From the NCBI GenBank assembly GCA_017506865.1, contig JAFCMP010000527.1, forward strand, positions 638,693 to 702,692: a stretch of 64,000 bases of DNA, read 5' to 3'. This document shows positions 13,297-26,600 of this stretch, piece by piece. Under the pieces are notes generated by a model. It did not search any database. It was not told the origin of the DNA and was given only the letters and a program-made list of their open reading frames with translations. Each line of letters begins with the position of its first letter. The stretch's first letter is position 1. This stretch comes from Tribonema minus (lineage: Eukaryota; Sar; Xanthophyceae; Tribonematales; Tribonemataceae). A program made the position numbers and the translations under genes.

Positions 13297-16200
13297 TGGT
13301 GTACCCAAACATATAACTGTTGTGAGGGCATTGAAGTTGACATTGCTGTATATACACGTGGCTTAGATGGGGTGTCAGGCTTCTGCTGAGCACTGCCAGC
13401 GGTTCAAATGGGTGGCAATTGGTGGTACCATATTTAGCATGGTGCTCATCAGACTCTGTTGTTGATGATATGGGAACGTCGCAGGTCTTGAGGGTTAGGT
13501 TCAGCTGAGCAATGGTGATGGCTATACAGTGCGACATGAACACAAATTCTTGGAAGCAGCAGGCACGGTGCACAGACGACCGCAATGAGAAAGCGCAACA
13601 ACCAATCTACTTCTATTGCAGCGGCAGCGTGGCGCGCTTGGCGTATCGCCACGACAACTTTGCATGCGCAACTTTGCTGTTGTAGAAGTACCTCTTATAC
13701 CTGGGCATGGTCTAGTCTATACTCATCTGCCTTTCATTCCAATTCCAGGCACCTATCGATAATGGCTTCTGCAAGCAACCCGCACTCAACATGCTGCCCT
13801 GCTCTGTGCCCAAACCACTGTTTAGGCCCAGCAGCAGAGCGGAAGGAGGGGGAGCAGGGGCAGCGTGAGCAGCGCCAATGGGGGGGGTGGGCTGAGCGCT
13901 GCTGCCATGAGTGCCATGATCGTGGCGCAGGTGGAGAGGCTGCTGCCGCGCGGCAGCGGCATGGGCGGGACGCGCATGGAGGTGAGCCTGGTCAATGCGT
14001 GAATTAAGAAACACACATGAAACCCAAAGCCTCGATATCATTTTTTAAGTACTTTCAACTCGACTTCTTTTGAGTACATCAGCGTGTTAACTGCATTTAC
14101 AGATTAGATTTTTTTTGGCGCTCCAAGTGAAGGTGGTTTTTTTCTTTTTTACGGGCCCCTGTACACACCGTGTAGTCCAGTGTACTGCCTATATGGTCAG
14201 TTCTTGCGGATTGGCACGATGAACTGGCAATGTCGTGCTGGCATGTGCAATGGGTATGCTGTTTGATGCATTGCCTATTTTGCAATGCGCATGTATGCTG
14301 TTTGATGTAGTTCCATTTTGCAATGTATCACCACAGGTGCTCGGGATGTGGAGATGCAAAACCGGGCAATGCTCTGGATACAATCACAGTATCTTCATAA
14401 ATGAACAAATTGCTATGATCACGCAGTGAAGATTGAAAGTGCTGTACATATACGCGCATACGTGAGCAGTACATTAATCTAGGCTAGCCCCAACGGTGCC
14501 TGTCATCTCTGATGGTTTGATGACAGTACAAGCGAATGCCGTGGCAGCAGCAGCAGCAGTGTGAGTGCTAACGGGCGGGCGGCAGCAGCAGCAACAGCAG
14601 AAGCGTGCAATCGCCATCGCAGCAGCTGTTCCGCCCCTGTTCTTGCTACCCCGAAGCGTTAACTCTCTCTTCCCCCCCCTGCTCCTGCTACTTGCGATTG
14701 ATGACCCGATTGACAAATCTCGCTCTGATATCCATGGCCGCCTACAGGTGCTGCTTGTGGCGCCCGTGCGGCGGCGCAGCGGCAGCAGCGGCAGCGATGT
14801 TCGCAGCAGCGGCAACAGCGGCGGCGGCGGCAGCAGCAGCAGCAGCAGCGACGCGTGTGCGGTGGTGGTGGCGCTGGAGGAACACGTGCATCCCAGCGGC
14901 AGCGTGCAGCGCGAGGGGACTGTGTACGAGGCCTCTGTGGGCCGCAACGCTCAGGCGAGTTAGTAATAGGGGTAGGTATAGGTTTAGGGTATAGAGTAGG
15001 TATGTGCTGTGTATGCCATGGGTGTGCATGTACCGTGTACAAGGCATCTGTGGGCCGCCACGCTCAGGCGAGTTTGTAGTCAGGTGCAGGTATTGGGTCA
15101 GGGTAGGTATGTTATTTGCATGCCGAACTGCGTATACCATGGGTATGCATGTACCGTGTAGGCCTCTGTGGGCCGCAACGCTCAGGCGAGTTCATGCTCA
15201 GGGGTAGGTATAGGGTCAGGGAAAAGAATGTATGTGTTTTGCTCCTCCAATTGAATAGAAGTACTATGGGTATGCATGTACTGTGTATCAGGCCTCTGTA
15301 GGCCGCGACGCTGAGGTTAGCTGATTGAGTAGGGTTAAGGTTAGGGACTGGAGTAGGTTATGTTGTGTACTTTGGAGTATAGGGGTATATTGATCCGTGT
15401 TTGTAGTTTGGGTTTGAGGCCGCTGTCAGCCGGAACGTTCAGATTAGCTGTCCAAATTGGGTTAGCATTAGGGTTAGGGACTTACGCAAGTACGCAATAT
15501 GCACGCATATACTGTGGGCTGTGCATGTGCTGTGTGCGACGCCTCTGTGGGTCGCGATGCTCAGCTTTGTTAGTGGCCAACGAGCAGAATCAGGATCAGG
15601 GGTAGGGTAGGACTATAGGAAGTATCTGGAGTAGTTGAATCGAGAGCACATAGGTGTGTGACTGAATGTATACATCGACCGGTGCATGTGCCTTTGCGAA
15701 GAGGCCTCCGTGGGCTGCACCGCGTACATCAGTCTTGTCGTTTAGCACAAAGATAGCATGAATAATATGAGGGCTTGGGTGTGCGCAGAAGTGTATATGG
15801 ACCATGTATATATGCCGTCGGCTGCAGCCCTACCAGCAGCGGTGGAGCGAGCATGCCAGTTTTTATCTGGCTGGTGAGCAGGGGGGCGGGGGCAAGGGCG
15901 AAGGGGGGGGGGAAGGGACTGTTCATTGAAATTGCCACTAGCACATCACTCATACGGGTGATGCCATGGAAACCAATCGCTTGAACTTAAGGCTACACAT
16001 TCAACAAGACGGAGGCTGCTACGGCGCTCTCCACCACACATACTTTGAAACATATACATACATAGGTGTGTGCGTGTGTGTGTATATGTATATCGCAATG
16101 TGATGTACTGCAGTTTACTGTTGAAACGCCAAGTGCGCCCAGGACACATGTATCATGCCACAGCCGTGCGTCAGGGTTTTTTGGTGGTTTACAGCACTTT

Positions 16201-17691
16201 CGTGTGTTTTTTGTGTACTCCAAGGTGTTTCTTTTGAAGTGCACATTTTGCTGCATCTTGCAAGAGACAGGCAGACTGGATCACTGCGCATTGTGGCCCA
16301 TCTGGCAGCTAACCACCATCCTGCCAGTGTGACCGCCAGCTTGCCCAATTGAAGTTATATGGTCTTTATTTCTTCGTGCCGCTCTCTGCAAGATCTTCGA
16401 TACTCAAGAACATTCCGTTTGCATTTCTCTTGTTTTATTACCCTCCTTCCTTTCTGCAGGGCACCGGAATGTCAGTGTCGCTTCACAATAGCTGGCCCAT
16501 CCAGACGCTCACGGGCGCAGACCGTCCCAACAAAGAGGGCGCCATACTGAGCCTGGCCTTTGCGCCAAAGCCCGCTGGCAGCAGCAACAAGAGCGCCAGC
16601 GGCGACATTGCCGTCTACACTTGGGAAGCTCAATCGCCTCTTTTGTGCAAGGTGCGCGCTGCAGCATGTCTTGAATTTATGTGTTGAAGTACTATGCCAT
16701 GTTCTTCGCTTTTCATGATAACAGTGCTCGGCCTGTTTTTGTTGTGCTATGTGGCCAAGGCAGCCTCATGCAGAGGGCGGAACTGTGCAACACAATGTTT
16801 CGCTCCGCAGGTGTGCAAAGGTGTGCGCTGCAGCATATGTTGAAGTAATGTCTCGAAGTTTCGCTGCCGATGATGACAGTGCTCAGCCTCTTGTTATGTG
16901 CCGTGTGGCCAAGGCAGCCTCATGCAGAGAGAACACAGTGTTTCGCCGCGCAGGCGCATGAGAGGCTGCCAACACTGTCATTTGTACTGCATAGGGGCAA
17001 GGTTAGGGGAAGAAATTTGCTGTAAAGGTAGGTTACTGAAGCAAATATCCGTGTGCCAGGTCTTCACAGCACCCGACATTCATTGTAACATCCTAGGCCG
17101 CTTCATGCCTTCACTGCATTTGCATGCACGGCACCATAGTTTACATGTTCCGTGCATGTGCATCTCTACCATGGACGGGAGGCCGCAGCTCTTGTGGGTC
17201 TTGCTGAGACAATGCAAATACTAGGAATCAACTGAATCTTGCCATCGCCTTGGTGAATCACCACTCCCTTTGCCCAGCATTCCCCTGTGGTGCTTTACCT
17301 GTGCTTGTCCTGCCCGCTGGTTGATCCTGACGCTTCACCGAGTACTGCTGATCCTCACACTCTGCTTTGCACCTGAAACTTGTGTGAGCAATGCAACGAG
17401 GGGGCTGCAACCCCCCTTTGCCTCCCCTGCATGCGCTGCCATCCTGACGCTGCGCAATGCCCCCGCTTTGTTGTGTTTCCGTCGTTCTTGTTGTCATACT
17501 CAACCTGTGCACACCAGGAAGTGCTCTGGGTGATACTGAGCCTCCGCAGAGCACTGTCACGAGGAGCGTCACCAGATGCAGTTGCCGGCCTCGCCAAGGA
17601 GCTCGACGCAAGCGCCACGTATGAGGGCTTTCACGCCAAGTACCCCAAGCTGTACGGGCTGCTCAAGGCAGCGACCAGCGAGCCTGCGAAG
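12817..17691 (+). CDS. SEC3: SEC3 exons 1-5: N-terminal, possible PH-like region
   Basis: Exons 12817-13006, 13832-13981, 14748-14954, 16460-16651 and 17518-17691 follow one another in phase. The first two are low-complexity (Ser, Arg, Ala, Gln) with SRRSKK and MIVAQVERLLPRG. Exons 3 and 4 read alternating hydrophobic segments (VLLVAPVRR, ACAVVVALEEHV, GAILSLAFAP, GDIAVYTWEA) that could be the strands of the SEC3 PH-like phosphoinositide-binding domain. Exon 5 is helical (EVLWVILSLRRALSRG, YEGFHAKYPKLYGLLKAA). Exon 3 ends with a GC donor (CAG|GCGAGT). The assignment to SEC3 rests on position, phase continuity with the strong exons downstream and domain order, not on close sequence identity. 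Exon 1 has no initiator methionine in a good context at its start, so an upstream exon is likely. Confidence 0.6.
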
Positions 17692-20600
17692 GTGCGTCAC
17701 CAGTTGCAGTCATGCTGAAAGTCAGGCCTTGTGTTGCGGTGAACTGCTCGGCAAAGCTCGGCTCTGCTTGGCTCAATCACTGAGGGTTTGATGTTAACTT
17801 CCCCAGACCGTATTGGCTTAGGGTTATGGTTACGGTTACGGGTAGGTTTAGAATGCCGCGAAAATCCCTTGTACGCAGCCCTATTGCCAGTTGCACGTTA
17901 ACCATGCCCGTCATTTCATGAAAACATTGTACTTCAAGGTATACTATGATGTAGTGATGTAGGACGGTCTGGATGTATCATCATATTGACCTATCCTGAT
18001 ACCGTGATGAAAAGGTCGACGTGCTGCGTTTCCCGTGCCCGCAAATCTTTAAACTGTGTATGGCAGTAGACCTTACTGAGAACTTGCAAAAACCACCTTT
18101 AGGCGTGGGGCAGATGGTTTGACTGCATGCAGGGCCGCAGATGCTCTATTGACGCACCAACCAAGGGGGTGCATGGAGCACATGACAGCAGCCCTTACAG
18201 GAAGCCGGCAGTGCGCACGGCAATCAGGCATTGTGCACTGCAAACCGTTTGCGGTTTGTGCAGTCGCGTCGTACTTGACGCGTGCTGCTCATCAACGCAC
18301 ACATACATGCATTTCAGTTACATTTGAGTCTCATGATCGCATGGTGTGCCTCGCCTTTTCTCTCGCTGTTGCACAAACTCAGGTGGTTCAGTCGACACCT
18401 GCTGCACTGACGGCATCAAAAGATGCACAGAACAGGGAGGCAGCGGCGGCGGCGGCAACTGTCACGTCAGCCGAGCTAGAAGAACTGGAGAGAGGCGAAG
18501 AGTTGCTTCAGGTGACTTGTGATGTACTTTTATTGATTTCGCTGCGCGAAAACCCCTCTTTTTCATGGATTGCATGTGCACTCAATGCAACACACCTTCT
18601 TCGAAGAGAGACTCAAACGCAAACAGGCTTTTCCCCCGCCTTTGATGTACTTCGAAGTACTACACCAGCTCTGCGACTTCAGCCCCCACTTGCTGCGGAT
18701 GTCTGCAGTGTAGCCCTCTTGACGCCCTTGGCACTGGAGCCCTGCTGAGCGCTGACTTTGTGGGGCTTAAAACCTCCTGTCATTTCACCCTTTGTACATG
18801 CTATGCCACATCATCCAAACGATTGGCACTTGAGGGAGGCAAAGTGCTGCCATGGACTTTGCTCGAGTTGGATGTGATCACTGCGATTCTTGGTTGGTGT
18901 TGCAGTGCATGTACATAAGATGTGGTGCAATGCGGTAGTGCAAGTCTGATATGGTAGCTGAGCTGACAATGTCGCAACCCTGCTCAGGCTGCCTATGACA
19001 CCAGGTGCTGCAACTCCGACCTTCATGTCTGAATCAGCTCCATCAAAGCCAAGCCTCTCGTTTGTCAAATTTCTCATCTTGGTCTACTTCAAGATCATGG
19101 GCTGTTGCTGCCCCTGATATTATCACATTCCCCATGAGCTGCCTCTGAGCCTGCCAACAACGCCCCTCCGCGCAGCGTTTGGGCTGGAAGGAGAAGGGGC
19201 AGGAAGGCCTGGAGGTCGCGTTGGACGAGGAGCTTGAGGTATGTATGGGTATACAAGTACAAGGACGCAGTACAGTAGGTATGGGTATATGTGGAGGCAG
19301 CTCAAGGTATGTATGGGTATACAAAGGACATAGTACAGTAGGTTGGGTGTATGTGGAGGCTTGCCATTCGAGGCTCAGAAGCATGCACTAACATGTGAAT
19401 TCATAAACACTTGGCATTGCACGGACTGTGGTGCGTGTGCATTCACCACCACAAATATCCTTCTCATCAAGCTTGTGCAGTCCACATGCTTCTACAGGTA
19501 TGATGTGCGGCCGTAGTACATGTGAACTGTGCTGCGCCTAAAGTGTACAGTACCTGAATGGAAGCACAATCAACCAACTTGCATTGCGCCAAGAGCCCAA
19601 TATTTCCACCCTGCATCTACTTAGACTGATTTCCAACGCCAGACGTGGTTGCCGATGCTCATGCCAGCTACATGACACGTTGAGCTGCGGACAACCGCAC
19701 TTTGGTGGGCCCCAGTAGCGGACTGCAAAAAATTTGCTCCTAGTAACTTCAACTGATCCACCAAAGACTCACACCTCTTTCCTGAGCGCTGCAGAATCTG
19801 GAGGGCAGCACCATCCCGCAGCTCATCCGCTGGTCCGAGACCGAGGACTCCGCGCAGACACTGGTGTCGATTCTGGACGATATCGATGACCAGCTTGCGG
19901 TAATGGAGGGCTGGCTAGAGGCCCATGGCCGCCCACTGCAGGCAAGTTACTTGGAGGGTTAGGGCTACGGCTAGGGTTTGATTTAGGGTCAAACTAGGGT
20001 TAGCAAAATCTGGATGCGTGGCAGGGAGTTGGCATTGGTGGCGAGTGGCGCAGGTTGTCCAGTGCCCAAGTAGGTGGGTTAGGGTCAGGCGTAGGGTTAG
20101 CGTTAGCGTTAGGGTTCAGGTCCGGAAGGCGTGCGTGCTTGGCAGGGTTGGCAGGGTTGGCAAAGTGCGAACAGGCGATGCAGTGCAACGAAATGCCCAT
20201 CCAGCCAATGGACGCAGAATGCATCATCATATCGCGTGATCTGCAGTTAACTTGAAGTTGTGAACTTGCACATGTGGCGTGCCAACAGGTGATTCAGCGC
20301 GACATGGCGCCCATTGAGCGCCAGAACAACGTGCTGGGTGTGCAGTCAACTTAAAGTTGTGATTGTGCGCATGTGACGTGCCAACAGGTGATGCAGCGCG
20401 ACATGGCGCCAATTGAGCGACAGAACAACGCGCTGGATGTGCAGTGGCGCAACTACAGGGCCCTACAGGACCACCTCAGCGTCCTGGTGGATGCTATCAC
20501 GCTGCCATTTGAAGAGGTGCGTCAGTGTTGAAGTGCCTGTTGAACGAGCCTCAACTCATAAGCACTCGCCATGTGCAACACGGTAGAGCGTCTGACCACT

Positions 20601-23600
20601 TTGTTCTGTGGCATTTGGTACACACAGATGCGCTCAATTTCTTTGTTTTCAGCGCTCACACCCAGAAGGGGGCAACCAGTTAATGGCACACTTCAACCTA
20701 TTCTTCAAGAGTTGGCGTTTGAAGTGTGTGCCTGGGTACTTGAGACCAGCACGTGGCGCTCTGGAAGCGCACATGCATTTAGTGCCATGGCATTGACCAT
20801 GCCTACCTTGTCTGATGCCGAGCACTGCTTTCATTCTTGTGTTGGTTGCCTGATGCGCAGGAGGCGGTGCTGCGAGATTTCTCCAAGATGGATGAGTACT
20901 CGCTGGACAAGGTGAACTGCTATGTTGAACTTCAAAATTTGTTATCGCACTTGAGTCCGCACCATGAACAATCAAAATCAAATGGCACGCTTTAGGCCAC
21001 AAGCTGGCCATGAGTTTACTCGGCATCTTGAACTTCAACATTGTTATTGCACTTGATTCCACACCATGAACATGATTTGAATGGCATGCGTCAGGCCGCA
21101 AGCTAGCGATGACTTGACACGGCATCTTTCATTGTGTGCGCATGGACTCTGTTTGAGTACTCGGTTCAGTATGGAAGGCATGCAAGACAGACAACATCGT
21201 GACTCAACACCTCTGTCGGTCCTCCGTGTGAAAGACAGCCCATTTTTCAGGGCATGTGCACTTGTGTTTGGCAAGGGCAGATTCATGCAGCAAATCAGTG
21301 GTCCACTGCATTCTACATGCACATCACGTGTTCCCTTCATACCTGTCATCTCATTGCCTTTTCTCTCACGTCGACTGCATCCCTCTCGTCGAACTGCCCA
21401 AGCACTCACGCACCCTCGTCACCCTGCCCCTTCCCCCCCCCACAAGAAATCGTGCTGAACTGCGTCATCACCTTACTTCCTCGCTCACGCACCCTCACCC
21501 CCCCCCCCCCCCCCCCCCCCCCCCCTCTGGAAATTGTGCTGAAGAGCGTGATCAACTCACTCACTCACTCGCTCACTCACTCACTTACCCTCACCACGCC
21601 CCCCTTCACTTCCCAGAAATGGTGCTGAAGAGCGTCATCAACTCACTCAATCACTCACTCACTCACTCACTCACTCACCCTCAACATCCCGCCCCCTTCA
21701 CCCCCCCAGGAAATTGTACCGAAGAGCGTCATCAACTCACTCGCTCGCTCACTCACTCACTCACTCACTCACTCACTCTCACCACGCTGCCCCTTCCCCC
21801 ACCCCCACCCCCCTCCAGGAAATTGTGCTGAAGAGCGTGATCAACGCCAGCGAGTCCCTGCTGTCAGCAGTGGATGCGGGCCGCCGCCTGGGTGACGCTC
21901 CTCAGACAGCACGCCTACGCATGGTGACGGATGGACGGGCACACTTGACGTTGGTCGCCGACCAGTTCATCGCCTCGCTAACCGCAACCTTGAAGTGAGT
22001 GTCAGGATGCTACTTAGCGACAGGATAACAGGAGAAGTACATACGCTAGCTCAGATCACCATGTTCTGAAGAATGATCTGACAAAGGCGAGCTGGAGCAG
22101 GCAGCACGCCTCCGCATGGCGACGGACGGCCGGGCACACTTGAAGTTGGTTGCCGACGATTTAATCGCCTCGCTGACCACAACTTTGAAGTGAGTGCCAG
22201 GGCGATGATGTCACAGAATGTTAGGGATAAGTACATGGGGTATGTAGCTCACGCCATGATGCTTTGAAGAACGAGCTGAAGAAGGCAGCTCGAGCAGACA
22301 GCACGGCTCCGCATTAACGGACGATCAAGGCCACGAAAACTTCTTTGAGGGCCAGTAAATACTCTCGCTCACCTTAATGACAAAGAGGGCTCAGGGCCTG
22401 TCAGCGCAGTGTAGGGGTAGGGCTGTGGAACTTGGTATTGTCAAAGCTCACCTTAATGACGAAGAGGGCTCACGGCGCTGTCAGCGCAGTGTAGGGGTAA
22501 GGCTGTGGAACTCGGTATTGTCAAGAAAAACATTGTGAAAACAGCGAGGTGAAGACTTGGTTATTTTGTTGCGGTGTCAGTAGATGGCTACTCATGCCTG
22601 AGTGCGTATGATCTTCAAAGAATATGCCTCATGAGCTGAGTGATGCACCCACCTGTACATTCATGTATCTACTACTGTATGTGCTACTCTGCTTGTTGTC
22701 AAGCCACCTGAGGAGCCAGCAAATTTCAACTTTAGCATCACAAATCAAACATCACCCACCTACACACTCATAGAAGGACTGGAGGTTATGAAAGGCTGCG
22801 GCTGAGCGTTGATGCAATGCACTGGCACTGGCTTGCGCTCAGGCCTGGCTGTAATGGCACGCGCACCTTGCCTGTTGTTGATGTGAAAAAAAGGCACATC
22901 TTCAACTGCTGAACCTGCGCAAGGGGCAGCTCTGTATCAAATCCAGGATCTGATCAGTGGTGGCTCTTGACGCTGGGTGCTCTTATTGGTGAAAGTACCC
23001 AGCGTGAACCGCTACTGATACCTGTACCGCATCGGCACTGTCACATTGGTTTGTGGCAGGAAACTCATCAAGCGTCTGGCGAATGAAGCCGTCAATGCGT
23101 CTCAACGGGGGGGCCTGGCGGGCATCACTGGCGATGGTGCCACACAGCGATTGCTGCAGGTGCGCGGGCATGTAGAGCTTGAGTAGACTGCGCATGTACT
23201 GTAGCTCATCTCCGGCGATGGCGCCACGCAGAGACTACTGCAGGTGTGCGGTCATATAGAGTTTAAGTAGACTGCGCATGTACAGTAGCTTATCACTGGC
23301 GATGGCGCCACACATCGATTGCTGCAGGTAAATTGGGCCGTAGAGTTTGAGTAGACTGCGTGTGTGCAGTAGCTCATCACTGGCGATGGCGCCACGCAGC
23401 GGTTACTGCCGGTAATTTGGGCATGTAGGGTTTGAGTGGACTGCGCATGTGCAGAAGCTTGGACGACTCTGACTTTTGACTCATCATGCACTTCAGTACA
23501 AAGCCTCTGACTCATCAACGAATCGTCATGCAGGTGTGGAGAGCTGAGGTAGACTGCGCCATAGGACTCTAACTCTCACTTATGTAGGTACGCTTGGAGA

Positions 23601-26600
23601 GAGTGAGTAGACCTTGCGTATGTGGTTTGAATGGTTTTGGCTCTGAGTCGTCCTGCGAAAAGGACAACTCTCCCATGCAAACGGTCATGCTCTACGTTAA
23701 AGTGTGTGTGTCTACCAGAATTGAATTGCTGGTGCCAGAACTGCAGAGTGTCGGCAGCGACTGCTGCTGTTTCTGAAGAAGCATGAGGCCTCGGACATGA
23801 GCAACTGTGTAAGCAACAGGTGCTACAGTGGAAGCAGTGACTAGGGGGATGAGCACACCTCCACGAAAGTATCTCTGGAGACCCCGCTTCCCTGAATGTG
23901 TTCAGCAGCTCAAATGGTTGGGCTTGACAAGCCCTGTCAAATGCACCTATTTTCAAGTTCCCAGGCCCCAAACTTCGAGAGTTACAAGGGATTTGGTGAC
24001 TCAATCGGTGCTTGAAGTAACTAGGGTTTGGCCTAGGGTTTGGCCTTGCTCAGCTCCATCAACTCAAGGGGACTGAAGGAGGTGGCCAATCGATGCCTGA
24101 CACGTGGGGCTTTTCGGCGGTGCAATCAGATTTTCCAGAAATCCGGGGTCTCTGGCGTTGGTTTCAGGCAAGCGTGCTGCTGAGAGAGCTCAAATGGGCA
24201 GTCAGCCAGTGCAGCCTTGCGGGCCGCTGTTGTGGCACCCAGCCCATGTAGACCTGTCGAGCACTTCATTAGAACGCAAAGAGCACGTAGTACTCGCAGC
24301 CTCGCCGCTATGCATGTGTGTTCGCTGCTGTTGATGCAGCAGCAGCAGTAGCTGTGGATCATCGATGCTGCTTGCTCTGCTACACACAAGTGACCAGCAG
24401 AGTGGTAGTGACAGGTGCACATGTGCAGGCGGACCTTGCTTAGGAGCCTGCTGATCACCTCAGCTTGTTTCTGGGCCGTTTTCGCTGATTTGGGCGGTTA
24501 TAGCCGATTGTAGTCGGTGTCAGTCGATAAATAGCCGGTTATAACCGGTTTTCTGTGATTTTTTGCGACTATTGTCGACTAAAGTCGGCTAAAGTCGGAC
24601 ATGCTATTAACTATCCTACTTCTCTACGAGGGGGAGTCCAGTCCACATAATGTTAGGAGCCATCTCCCTCTTTGTCAGAAGTTATCCTATATCAACCCCC
24701 ATCCCCTTAGTCACTGCTTCCACTGTGCCACGATATTTTTGCAACACATTAAAGAAGATATTGAAGCACTTCGCTCATTTCAAATTTGCGTGTTGGTGCT
24801 TCGTGTGTAGGATTATACGAGCCCGGCTTTGCACTCAAAGTGTGTGGTACAGTGCCCTGTAAATCAAAGATGCTGCACAAACTGTTTGTGCAAGTGCAAG
24901 TATGACCCTGCACTACTTCCTTGCAACAGCTGTGCTGAACACTGTCGTGACACATATACTTGAAGGTACCATTTTTGTAGGAGTACGTGTCATCACTACC
25001 TAAGACGTTGGTGCCGCACTCCAGCCCTGCTGCAACGTGACAGCGTCATTTGTAACTTACCCATCATCAGCGCTGTTTGTATACTTCTAGTTTCAAGTAG
25101 CTCATTTGAGTTGCAAGACGACGCATTTGACGGACATCACGTGCATTGCACTTCAACCTGCCTCCCCATGAACCGCTACGTCTGTTGTGATGGCACGTCA
25201 CAGGCGCAGAAGCAGTTCCACTCGGACTTGAAGAAGTATGCCGCGCTCTTTGAGCAGGTGCGTGCTGTCACCACATGCTAGCTGAGCACTGCCGTGGTCT
25301 TGTTATTAGTGGCATTGTGGTATCCACACCGCAGTGAACTGAATGCTGCTGAGAACCATGACGTGCGATACATCAGTGCTCAACCTCAGCATCACGCTGT
25401 TGCCAGCTTCGAGCTCTGCATCGCCGCCGCTCTAGGGCTTGCCGTCGGGATGTGAGAGCGACATGCAGCTGCACTATCAGTACGCCGCGCTGCGATCTTG
25501 AGGTGTTAGAATCATGGTATTATGGAGGCGTTTGCTGACTTGCTGAGCGATGCTAGCATTGGTAGTTCTCCTTCGGCTGGTGATTCTCCTACCATGCCTA
25601 GGCCTGCACTTCCATTGAAGTTGTGCAATAAGCCGCACATTCAACTTTCCCTGCAAGCGTCTCATCAGAATGTATTGGACGGAACATAATGCCTAGCCAA
25701 AGGCTCATATAAAATGAGGTAGCGGGCGGTGTGTTCCCTATGCAGAGGAAGTACTATGAGAGATGCAAACGACTGGCAGTGAAGCGGTGGGGAGGCACCA
25801 CTTGTGCGTTGACGTGCGCAGGCTTGCAGTGGTGGTGTTCTCCTGAGCGCTGCCCACAGGCGCGCTTACATACATGCTTACATACTCAAAACTACCAGTG
25901 CCAAACCCCACTCGGTTATGAACACACGGTAATGAACACACGCCTTTGCCGCCACCAGCACCAGCGCCCAAATTCAGCTCGGCACATGTATGTGCATTTG
26001 CTTCAAATCGGGAAGTATATACACGCAAGCAGGTATGCATACGTGTGTTGCATGTGCGGGAGCCGGGAAGCCATCGCGAGCTACGAGATAGTTCGCTCTG
26101 CTGCGAAGACAATCAGCGGTGTAGGCGCTTTGTGGCTGCACGAGTGTAACCGCCGTAACAGACTTTTGTTTACGCCGCTTATGCTGCACCGCAGGTTCGC
26201 CTGCTAGAGGGAGGAGGACCCCCCACGATGGATGGCCAGCCGCCCCCCCCATCATCCATGCCCAACTCAGTGAGTCTGCAGCGCGCATATGCAGAGGAGC
26301 TGGGGGGGACCCTGCTCAAGGGGTTCAGCACCAAGTTCTTCTCAGACCTGCTTCCAAGGGTGCAGGTGAGTCTGAAGATGACAACTTCAAGTTGTAGCAG
26401 CTCTTTGCCTACCCCGTTTCCGGCTTTGTTTGTTTTGTAGCACCTCAGTGCAATTTTTTGCCTACCCTGATGCCGACGTTGTTTGTGTCGATTTGCGCAG
26501 GCGTACGCAAGCTCGTCTGTACCGAGTTGTTGCCATTCATGCCAAAGCAGTCGCCTCATTGCAATGTAAGCGTAGGGCGCACTTGTAGTTCAAACAGTTG

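Noticed and set aside
14474-14947. 157-codon minus-strand open frame opposite SEC3 exon 3
   Set aside because: Low-complexity Leu/Ser/Pro reading of the CAG/GCN-rich plus-strand exon.
15320-20120. Subtelomeric location, from TTAGGG-like tracts
   Set aside because: The tracts are short, degenerate and inside introns of a conserved gene; they do not mark a chromosome end.
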